Assembly (NCBI GenBank): GCA_028753945.1
Contig: JAPNXP010000012.1
Coordinates: forward strand, 4,052,501 to 4,116,500
Reading direction: 5' to 3'
DNA: 64,000 nt
From: Hexactinellida sp. DTS-2022
Taxonomy: Eukaryota > Porifera > Hexactinellida
Shown piece after piece: positions 53,767-62,806 of the stretch. Every line of letters starts with the position of its first letter. Position 1 is the stretch's first letter. Below the pieces are notes generated by a model. That model did no database searches and was not told the origin of the DNA. It saw only the letters and a list, made by a program, of their open reading frames with translations. Made by a program: the position numbers and the translations under genes.

Positions 53767-54168
53767 CAAGGTTGCAACCGAATAGTTGACCGAATAGTTG
53801 CTTGCCGATTAGCTAAGAATCGGTCGCTTACCGAAACCCAGTATTATTTGTCATCTTGGACCGCATATATATCCATGTCTACAAAAACAAGTATTTGCTT
53901 CACCTGATAATGATATTTTGTTGAATATATGTTAGTATTCGGTTGGCAAATTGTACTATTCGGTCAACCGAATAATATTGCTATTTGGTCAACCGAATAC
54001 TAATATCAGATCAGCAAAATATTATCATCAGGTAAGCCAAATGCTTTTATTTTATGAGCTAAATACATCAGGGTTCTTCAAAAACCAATAAACCTGAATT
54101 TGGGTAAGCGACCGATTCTTAGCTAACCGGCAAGCAACTATTCGGTCAACTATTCGGTTGCAACCTTG
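53767..54168. mobile_element. MITE, 402 bp, with inverted ends of about 60 bp
   Basis: Begins CAAGGTTGCAACCGAATAG and ends with its inverse, and the pairing continues for about 60 bp through 'accgattcttagct'. The middle repeats 'attcggttgacc'. No target duplication was found. Confidence 0.85.
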
Positions 54169-54783
54169 GTGGAAACTATGGGAGTCTAAAAAATAATATG
54201 ACGTCATAACTTAAAAAATAAGAAGCCGTACTAATTTTCTGAGTCCATAAATTGATTCACAGGTATCGATAACTTATTGGTATATAATACATTTGATAGG
54301 TCTATCTGACCTGGAAATACCTAATTCCTGTGAATGGTCCAAATAAACCACTGTGGGCCGTACAGCTCTACATGTTATGCAATTAAATATACATAAATGT
54401 TATTTCTTTTGGAGGAAACAATGAAATGTGGTCAACCTATTCTGAACTTTACACATAATATTTAATTGCACTTTATTTTTAAAAGTCAAATAAATACATA
54501 ATATTCGTAATTATACTTTCTGGAATGTTATAATAATCCTTTTAAAATGTGACAAAGATTAATATACAATTTATAGTATGAATTCATACAATGATAATTC
54601 CTATTATCAGGTTGGTTCAGCTACATATCTAAATTGTCCGTATTAACAAGAAAGCAGTGTTCATATATAGCAGTGTTCAGCAGTATGTATTTAATCATCA
54701 CATGGTAGAAACACCTCATAGATAATGACAGTTAAATCTTTCAAGAAATTCAGAATTAACAATTACATAATATGCTAACATTA
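54169..54783. other. 3' flank of the membrane-protein gene, otherwise nothing seen
   Basis: AT-rich. TTTATT at about 54472 could be a reverse-strand AATAAA for the 54784-55989 gene, about 310 bp after its stop. Confidence 0.4.
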
Positions 54784-55989
54784 TTACAAATTAAGTTGTG
54801 CATAAGCCGCTTGGTTTTTTTCAATCCCACATTTCAAGGTTGAGTTGTAATCAGATTTGGCACTCTTTGCTTTTCTCATTTTTTTCATTATATGGTAGAT
54901 ACGTGCACCAAGTACGATAATGGAAGGCAGTATTTGTAGAAAGGTCCCAATTGTTAATAGCGCTTCTTCTACTGTGCAAACTAATCTAGTCAAAACTAAT
55001 CCAACAGGATGAGATTTTAAGTCGATGTACATGTCTTCTTTGTAAAGGAACAGAGTATACCAAGTATCGGGATAGGCTATGATTGTCATAAAAATTGGAT
55101 ACAGACAATAAATAGTAAAGCTTATTGTCTGGAAGGAAAATGCTATCATCAGGATAGTAGAAAAGTTTTTGTGATTCCGATAGGCTGTTTGGTAGTAGAA
55201 CACTACAGACTCTGAATGATACTCGTGCTTTATTGCATCATCGAGGCGCTGTTTGAGCAACGACCCTAAATTTCTATTTTCAATTATTATTTTAATGAGT
55301 TCGTAAACGACAGCCACAACTACCCCCAGATAATGAAGTAATACCAATGGACGGAATAACCCAAGAAAGGATAATACAATAATTAACCAGAAGAGAATAT
55401 ACAACTTCAACGTTAGCTTTAAATCGTATTGATAATAGCTATATCGGTGGACCAAAAATTGAATTAGAATACGAATCAGTGAAAAAAAGGAATACAGGAG
55501 TATTGTTATCAGAGTGTTCACCGCCCGCAATGAAATATTATCCAACGAATGGTAGAATACGAACCCGTTACGAAATCTGTATTGAATTTCTACATAATCT
55601 ACAAACGATCTAATTATAAGGGTTGAGTTGTTGGATAAGGAAAAATATTTACCCGCGCTTCCAGAGAATAAGATTGACAAAATATAAACACATTCGTTCA
55701 GACAAATGGCTAGCAAGAATTGTTTGATTTTGATTGCTGCTAGATAATTTCCTAATTTATTTTGGCATATATGTTCAGGTAAACTGGATTGTAACTTCAC
55801 CATTCTTTTATAACTCTTACGTTCTATGATCAATTGACGAATGATAGAAACTGACCATACAAGGGTGAGGATTACGATACATATCAAATTGAAATAGAGG
55901 ATTATTCCCCCAACATTTTCAACAATTGAATTCAAGAGATTAACTGACCAATTGAGAGCGGCAAATCCCGAGATTGATGAGGTATTCAT
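54784..55989 (-). CDS. Orphan multi-pass membrane protein (six to eight hydrophobic segments)
   Basis: A single frame of 401 codons, family not recognised. Hydrophobic segments lie at about residues 27-51 (GIILYFNLICIVILTLVW), 85-110, 154-180, 190-210, 212-232 (VLLHYLGVVVAVVYELI), 276-305 (STILMIAFSFQTISFTIYCL) and 330-365 (ALLTIGTFLQILPSIIVLG). The tail is short and Lys-rich (IYHIMKKMRKAKSAKSD). No signal peptide is evident. There is no DRY or NPxxY motif, so a rhodopsin-class GPCR is unlikely. A gustatory-receptor-like or other divergent seven-pass protein is possible but unproven. Codon use is AT-rich like its flanks, unlike FCHO and SMARCD. Confidence 0.7.
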   Translation of the reverse strand: MNTSSISGFAALNWSVNLLNSIVENVGGIILYFNLICIVILTLVWSVSIIRQLIIERKSYKRMVKLQSSLPEHICQNKLGNYLAAIKIKQFLLAICLNECVYILSILFSGSAGKYFSLSNNSTLIIRSFVDYVEIQYRFRNGFVFYHSLDNISLRAVNTLITILLYSFFSLIRILIQFLVHRYSYYQYDLKLTLKLYILFWLIIVLSFLGLFRPLVLLHYLGVVVAVVYELIKIIIENRNLGSLLKQRLDDAIKHEYHSESVVFYYQTAYRNHKNFSTILMIAFSFQTISFTIYCLYPIFMTIIAYPDTWYTLFLYKEDMYIDLKSHPVGLVLTRLVCTVEEALLTIGTFLQILPSIIVLGARIYHIMKKMRKAKSAKSDYNSTLKCGIEKNQAAYAQLNL

Positions 55990-56594
55990 TGAATATTTTA
56001 TGTTGAAGCAACTTTGAGATGTATATTTTGAAGAGTAACTCAGTAAAGATTATGAGATATTTATATTGCTTTGTTATCAATATTACTAAGTATATATAAT
56101 TTGCTCTTACTACTAATTAGAATGAATCAATCATACAATTACTTGTGACTATCAAATTAACTTATATCATAAATATTATGTGGCATAACATAAATTGGTA
56201 ATGTGTTTTGACAAAGGAAGGGGATAATTAAAAATTTGTTAGTGTAAGCCGCTTAATAGTAGAAGAGAAATGGATTATTCAATAAAAAATGGGTTATTAG
56301 CCACTCACTATGTGAATAAGAGTTGGGATTAATCGGAAATCGGATCCCGATTAGCCGAAAAAGTTGATAATTTTATACAATCGAGATTAATGCTATGTCC
56401 TTGCAGAGGATCTAAATAAGAATATTGAGACTAGGGAGAAAATATAGAATACAAGTATAGAAAATAAAGAAGTTCTAATTCAGGGGAACCTAGCACCTAT
56501 TTAGGCAAGTTAAATTGACGGCGGATCATTCAAACATTAGTCTAGCTTTATCCACCAACAAATGGAAGTCAGTCTCAAGGATTTCACTAAACTA
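55990..56594. other. Intergenic between two oppositely directed genes
   Basis: The upstream regions of the membrane-protein gene and of HAP2 face each other here. AT-rich, no element recognised. Confidence 0.5.
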
Positions 56595-56901
56595 CAGTAC
56601 ACCCTCCTCTCTAATCCAAACGGGTGATCCAAAAATATATTTCGAATTAAAGTGGGAAAAATTCTTGAATGTAGCTATATTATTATGGAAGTAAATCCTA
56701 TAAGTCTCAACAAGTATGTTAAATATGTTCACAATGTTGAGTACTACACTAGGTGTTTTGTTAGGATTAAAGGTTTAGATAACTTTGGTTCGGATTATTG
56801 AGGTTCTCATTTATGGATGCATTGTAAAATGTATTACTTCACTAATCGGAACATAAAATTAATATCAGAACATCGCTGTTCGGATTAGCGAGCTTGTACA
56901 G
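56595..56901. mobile_element. TA-flanked MITE, 307 bp, directly upstream of HAP2
   Basis: Left end CAGTACACCCTCCTCTCTAA and right end '..gttcggattagcgagcttgtacag' are imperfect inverses, with TA at 56593-56594 and 56902-56903. The interior has 'taatccgaac'/'gttcggatta' repeats. It ends 45 bp before the first in-frame ATG of HAP2. Confidence 0.75.
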
Positions 56902-56946
56902 TATTACCTATTTTGTTAAATTGTTTTTCAAATTATCAATTTCAGG

Positions 56947-59829
56947 ATGTGTCTTTCATTTACCAAGCAGACCAATCAATTGATTGATATAACTGATTGT
57001 TATTTAATAAATGGCATTGATATGCTTAATAAAGTTCTAATTAATGTGATGATGAGTCTTCAAAAATCTATACTAATAATTTTATTAGTTTTAATCGATC
57101 TTTCCTATTCTTTCGATCTAATTGCGAAGAGTTCTCTTGAGACATGTATCGTTGGCAGAGGCACTCAAGTTAACAGGCCTGATGGGTCCCCTTGTTCAAG
57201 AAAGTTAATTATAGCTGTCTCCGTCCCATCAGGGGGAGGAGGAACTGAGAAGTTACAAACACAGCTCGTATCCAGGGTATCTGGAATGCAGGGAACTTCG
57301 CTTCTCGAAAAACCGATTCGTATTTCAATTGTTAAATCAAAGTCTCTTGTGTCCTATCGCATCCGTAAACTAGGCCGTGTTAACTATAAGCCCCGTGAAG
57401 AGATTATCTATTTCAATGGGTGTAATGACAATATTTACAGCGGGCGTGAAGTATGTGGTACCGTAGTGTTGGACGGTGCGAGAGTCTCTGATTCCCACGG
57501 TCGCTGTTGTAAGTGTAGTTTTCTGGATAAGCTGAGACAGAGCAGCCAGTGGGCAAGGTCTGGCCTGAAATGTGGCTTGATAGGTGTTTCTGAGTCCGCG
57601 CACTGTATGAAGCTGCACCCAGTCTTCATGGACGTGTTTGAGTTCCTCGCTCCACAGATTCTGTTCAACATAAGCGTGAGAGTAACAGAGAGATCAGAGG
57701 GAGGGTGGAGTGATATTGGGAGGATAGTAGTCAGCCCTAGTCTCTCTCAGGGGTCTCTGCTAGAGGGTCAAGTGCATGTGGAGCTGAACGGCGAGTTTGC
57801 TCCGAAAGCTCATTTCTTCACTCTCCATTCAAAACTCCTGCTAGCGCCTGACGCTAAGTCAGCTGGGCTGCTGGGGAAAGGACAGGCGGATTGGCTGGTG
57901 CTCGACAAAGACCAAGTTGACCTATCCGGCACTCAGTGCAACAAGGTTGGGGTGTGGTTCCAGGCATTCAGACACCAGGAAGACTTCTGTGGTCTCAGGA
58001 ATGGGAGCTGTCTGCTCAACCAGCCGGAAGATATCTGGAGAGTCAACGACCAGCGGAGGACGGCGGGTCGGTCCTTCAGGGGACTGCTCTCTTACTATGG
58101 CAAGCTATACACTAGTGCTCCTTCTAAAGATGGTGTGAACTACCGTGTTCAGTTCGAGAATGAGAATCTCGGCAGATCTCAGGTTGTGCTCACTCTGACT
58201 GCAGATAATCTGAAGTTCGTTATTCACAACTCATCCGGCCGGATTGTGTCTGCTTACGTGGAGGACTTTGAAGCTCTTACGCAGCAAGGAAATGCTATGC
58301 TGCTCGTGCTTAACGAAGGAAACCTCACCGCTTCTTATCACCTAGGTATCTACAAGTGCTCTCCAGGAATAGAACTACCACATGGGAGAATAATAACATT
58401 GAATCCGGGTACTTCAGTCTCTTATAACTTTACGATATACTCACATCACCCGCTTCATCGGGAGAATCAATGCTTCGCTTATCTCAGAGACAAAAAGGGG
58501 AACTTATTACACGAAATTAGATTTAACTTTGATACTTATTCCACTTGTTTCTGTCCGGCTTACTGCCCCTGTTCATGTGGGAACCTCTCCGCAAACAGTT
58601 CAGCTGCAGATTCAGAGATGAGTAACATGACGTATGCCAAATACTTGTCAGATTTCTGTCTGCAAGAGAGTAATGTGAGTGATGTCGATACTGTGACTAA
58701 TTTGGGCAGCTACACTGGTTGGAATGAAGTGGGGGAGTTCGTGGACAAATCAGTTGCAGCAATAGAGAGTGTATTATTTGGCGGGGTTCAAAACTTTTTC
58801 GTTTCACTAATTCGTTTCTTGCCTCTTTTGTTACTCGTTTGTATCTGCGGGATTAGTATTATTATTCTAGTCTCTATTCGTGCGTACAAAATGGTAGTGA
58901 ATGGAGAATTCAGCATTCCAGAATTAACAATGATTTGTTACTCACTGAAAAATCTCTGTTCATATATTTACCAAAACTTGCTAATTCTTTGTCTCAAATT
59001 CCGTAGCAAAAAGGAGAAGACTATGGGCTCATTTCGTGCACACAAACACTCGTCTTTCATTCGTCCCTCTTACTGCAATGGTCTCTGTGATGGGGCAAAA
59101 GAAGCCAGAAATAAGTATAGATTAGAAATGAGGATACGATTGAGAAATGGCCGCAGTATAGATACGGCTTGGTGGGATGAACCTTATAACTGTACATGCA
59201 TGGTAAATGCTAGACTGAGCGCGGTGTCACTGGTGAAAGGTTTATGTTTTTTTGTGTACTGTTGCTATCTACCTGTGTTCTGGTGTATGCGGCATTTATT
59301 TTATTATTTGAAGAAACGACGATTGGAGAAAAAATTGTATAAAGAATTTGAAGCTTTATATCTGCCTAGTGAAGAAGGGAAGTATGACAATTTTGAGAAA
59401 CTTTACAAGAACCACCATCTCCTCTTCTCAGACTCAGATTCAAGCTCTGAGTCTGATAACGACCTAGAACATGTGGGATGTATAGAAAAGCTGATCCGCT
59501 CCCCAACTCCTGTCTACATTAATTCTGTTGATAGCAAACAGTTCTCCGTGAAATCTCTAATCTCACCTGGCGCAGCATTCTCACTGAAGGGGAGACTGAA
59601 TGAAGGATTCGAAGGAAGTCAGTCATTCTCGATAGCTGAGTTCCCAATACAGTACTACAAACAAAAAGATAATGTTAAGATCGTTCTCAAAGTTCCCAAT
59701 TCTCTCCTCACTTCAGATTATACAATCAATCTGGATTCGGAAGAATCACTTCGAATGATTTCTTTCAAACCTGATTATTTGTGTTTGAATGAGAAGTCAT
59801 CTCCCAATCCTCCTATTTATCAAAAATAG
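56947..59829 (+). CDS. HAP2: HAP2/GCS1 gamete membrane fusogen
   Basis: A single frame of up to 960 codons. HAP2/GCS1 is a class II-type fusion protein of male gametes that merges gamete membranes. The likely start is M35 or M36 (57049 or 57052), because a signal peptide follows directly (MSLQKSILIILLVLIDL). The ATG at 56947 follows a good splice-acceptor-like 'ttcag'. The ectodomain has the family blocks SSLETCIVG and CSRKLIIAVSVPSG, then RKLGRVNYKPREEIIYFNGC. The HAP2 signature comes next, RCCKCSFLDKLR followed by KCGLIGVSESAHCMKLHP. A transmembrane segment lies at about 617-645 (FLPLLLLVCICGISIIILV). A long tail of about 315 residues contains a second hydrophobic stretch near 762-785 (GLCFFVYCCYLPVFWCM) and an acidic serine cluster. 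Single-exon structure is unusual. Confidence 0.92.
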   Translation: MCLSFTKQTNQLIDITDCYLINGIDMLNKVLINVMMSLQKSILIILLVLIDLSYSFDLIAKSSLETCIVGRGTQVNRPDGSPCSRKLIIAVSVPSGGGGTEKLQTQLVSRVSGMQGTSLLEKPIRISIVKSKSLVSYRIRKLGRVNYKPREEIIYFNGCNDNIYSGREVCGTVVLDGARVSDSHGRCCKCSFLDKLRQSSQWARSGLKCGLIGVSESAHCMKLHPVFMDVFEFLAPQILFNISVRVTERSEGGWSDIGRIVVSPSLSQGSLLEGQVHVELNGEFAPKAHFFTLHSKLLLAPDAKSAGLLGKGQADWLVLDKDQVDLSGTQCNKVGVWFQAFRHQEDFCGLRNGSCLLNQPEDIWRVNDQRRTAGRSFRGLLSYYGKLYTSAPSKDGVNYRVQFENENLGRSQVVLTLTADNLKFVIHNSSGRIVSAYVEDFEALTQQGNAMLLVLNEGNLTASYHLGIYKCSPGIELPHGRIITLNPGTSVSYNFTIYSHHPLHRENQCFAYLRDKKGNLLHEIRFNFDTYSTCFCPAYCPCSCGNLSANSSAADSEMSNMTYAKYLSDFCLQESNVSDVDTVTNLGSYTGWNEVGEFVDKSVAAIESVLFGGVQNFFVSLIRFLPLLLLVCICGISIIILVSIRAYKMVVNGEFSIPELTMICYSLKNLCSYIYQNLLILCLKFRSKKEKTMGSFRAHKHSSFIRPSYCNGLCDGAKEARNKYRLEMRIRLRNGRSIDTAWWDEPYNCTCMVNARLSAVSLVKGLCFFVYCCYLPVFWCMRHLFYYLKKRRLEKKLYKEFEALYLPSEEGKYDNFEKLYKNHHLLFSDSDSSSESDNDLEHVGCIEKLIRSPTPVYINSVDSKQFSVKSLISPGAAFSLKGRLNEGFEGSQSFSIAEFPIQYYKQKDNVKIVLKVPNSLLTSDYTINLDSEESLRMISFKPDYLCLNEKSSPNPPIYQK

Positions 59830-60360
59830 ATTAATTATGTATCTACGTATATCTTGTTAATACTGATGTAGATTGGTTATTGTATCACTTACCTTTACGA
59901 AACTCGAGTATTGATTATCAAATATTAGCGGAGCCAGATAATTTATAGAAAAGTAATTTCCTTTGAATTAGTTAAGTCTCATGCATGCAGCTGATTATTA
60001 TGGTAGAATCAGGCACATGCTCCAAGATGCTCTTGAGCCAAATTTAAAAGATTCCAAGGTTAAGTTGATATCTCTTGATGTTTTTATACAAATTGTTACA
60101 AACTTTAGTCAAAATAGTCTTGACTGAATTATTAGTAGATGTTGTCGTATTTGATGCATGAATAGAATTATCGAACTGGTCTCTTCATAAGGAAATTCAA
60201 TCTAGTTTTGGTTATTAGTTGTTCCCACAAATATTTCCATAAATCCTATATATATATTACTCATTAAACTCTACTTGGTCTACTGTATAATTATATCTGA
60301 GATTATATCAAACGATTATCAAATTTAATCTAGAGAGAGCAACAAATGAGGATAGTTACA
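59830..60360. other. Intergenic between convergent HAP2 and p24 genes
   Basis: No gene or element seen. Both neighbouring genes end toward this stretch. Confidence 0.5.
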
Positions 60361-61384
60361 CTAAACTAATTTCTTTGCCTCAAAAAAGCTCTTCAAATGT
60401 CTCATCTGCAGAAACGCAATCACGAGCACAATGATAACTTGTCCTAGCGACCACCACAGCACTCTGGCATTCGTAGACTCGGAAGTGTACCTGAACCTCT
60501 CCTCTCTCAGCCTCTGGTAGTCCTGTTCCCGGTTAATCTGCTCCACGTGTTCCAGCAGCTTCCGCATGCGCAGTTGCATGTCATTCAGCTTCTCTTTCGT
60601 GGCCATCTCGTCGTAGTTGACGGCATGCTCTCCTGACTATTGAACACACATAATTACGTGCCCATGTTATGTAAATTAACAGGAATTTACAGTACATTAA
60701 AATAACATTTCCCTTATATTAGGACCAGTAAACAGTTACTAATTAATTAAGGGTTAATCTGGTGCACAATAAAGTACAATATTAATGTGTAATTTTAAGA
60801 TTACCGTACTATCAAACTCCATTTGCCCCTAGTTGATTAAATAATTGAAGTTAGATTGAGTAACTTTACAAATGTATATATAGTCGACTCCGCTTTAATG
60901 GGTCACCCAAGTCTATCCTCCCCAGGTTCAAGGAAAGGCCTTAGTCAACGAACCTCAGCCGTAAAATACGTAATGAAGCTAGTTGCCATAGATTTAGAAA
61001 TAATTCCATATCTACCTGAAGGTCTAAGTGCACTCTAAGCTTAGTTCCCCCGAACCAGTGGTCAGTAGTAGACCTGAGACAGATGGAGTGCTCTCCAGGG
61101 TAGTTCGACGTGAAACTGAATTTGCCTTCAGATGTGAAATCCTTTGACTGAATCACGTTCCTGTCCGGTCCTTTTATGGTCACGTGCATGCCAATAGTCT
61201 CCTGGGCAGTCATCCAAGCCTGCTGCTTGATATCGTATGTTTCTATCTTGTACACGCCAATCACCGGCGTCTCAGAGGGGATCTCCTCTATGAAACACTT
61301 CTCCTCTTTCTCCTGAATGTGGAAGTAGAGGGAGAGGGCGGGCGACAGCAAGGAGAGGATCAAGAGACAGAGCACGGTATGCAT
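60361..61384 (-). CDS. TMED9: p24-family cargo receptor, TMED4/TMED9 type
   Basis: Two exons on the reverse strand, 61384-61016 and 60636-60361, giving 214 residues (human TMED9 is 235). The intron is gt-ag (CTTCAG|gtagat and caatag|TCAGGA). p24-alpha proteins cycle between ER and Golgi in COPI/COPII vesicles as cargo receptors, including for GPI-anchored proteins. The signal peptide is [18 protein letters not shown]. The mature start [20 protein letters not shown] fits the alpha subfamily closely. The GOLD domain holds CFIEE..CLRST. The coiled coil reads [19 protein letters not shown]. The transmembrane end is [17 protein letters not shown], then [15 protein letters not shown], with the KK-based retrieval signal. 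TMED4 and TMED9 cannot be separated here. Confidence 0.95.
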
Positions 61385-62806
61385 TCTACGGATAAGTATC
61401 GGCTAGCTAGTAAGCTATATGTCATTAGATTCATAGGTAATAAATATAGTATCCTAAATTGTCAAACTGTATATAAAATAGCGAAAGCTAAACGAGCACG
61501 ACACAACACGAACCATGTTCGTAATTTAAAGAAATATTTCATGTATTGTTAGTGTCAAACAATATGGTAGTCTTCATTTCGTACAATCGGAGCAAAATGA
61601 AGTCTCTCCCATTAATTTATGTCTATATACAGTCTCCCATTGTAAAGTCGTATCTTGTTGAGAATAAATTTGTGTTCATATTCGTGTCATACTCGCTGTC
61701 CTCGGAGCATAAGGCAAATAGTAAGTAGAGATACCCAGCTTTTCTGAACATGTACTTAATTCGGGTTATAATTATTACTTTATCTGGAAAGTATTTATAA
61801 TCGGCCTTTATCACACATAGACTTATGTGATACATATTTCATAGTCTATATAAGTACTTTTTAAGATCTTTGTACTTTAAACGATGTGAAAGTGAAATAT
61901 AAATCAATTTCTCAAATGAACACCGATTTGGTATTATTATATAATAATTATTGACAGGTAACCGAACCACTTCACATATCATCTCCATTGAGGAAAAGAT
62001 TATATACCCCTGTTCTTAACTTCAAACGCCTCTAATCATTATGTATTAAAGACGAGCATCGTGTTTAAATTTGACTTAAACACGACACAAAGCCGCAGAT
62101 ACGTCTTCACACATTTAATGCAGAATAACAATATTTGATCCTCACCAGTTGTTCAGAATATCACAAAATTCTTGTAGGCCTTATAATTTGTGGAAATAAC
62201 ACCACTTTATTCAGCTCATTAAAGTTGATGACCAACATAATATTCACTTGTAGGTTTATGTGCAAAATCATTAACTAACAATTTATATTTCATATGATAA
62301 TGGGCGATAAATGGATTTAATAATTCATAATAATTTTAAAGGCTTGGTTTTTGAGAACATTCGTTTGGGGGAACCAAAGCTGAAATTGCGTAAATACAGA
62401 ACAAGTATCCTTGCTGAATAAATAGCTGACTTGAGTAACTCTCTGTAGAATAGTTAGTCAAATATAAATGTACAATTAGACTACGCTTGAATAACTAAAT
62501 AAAGAAACCCATTGCATAGATAGGATAAAGGGATAACTTTTTATGAAAATAAATTCAGAATTATTGAAAAACGAGTACAATGTTAACAGAATCGAATATT
62601 AATGTAATGACATATGTATGCAATGCAGTAAGTATATAATGTTAATAATTATCTATTTATAGTATTCTCAAAATCAAAGGCGACTATATATTAGGGTATC
62701 AAAAAATTAACTTTTCACTTGTATTTAGTTTATTAATATTTGTCAATATCTACTGTAAAAGCTGTGAAGTGATTGCGTTTATTTAAGCTGAATTGAGAGA
62801 CAATAT
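61385..62806. other. 1.4-kb intergenic stretch
   Basis: Upstream of the p24 gene and downstream of the helicase gene. Only short frames without family likeness. No repeat ends recognised. Confidence 0.5.
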
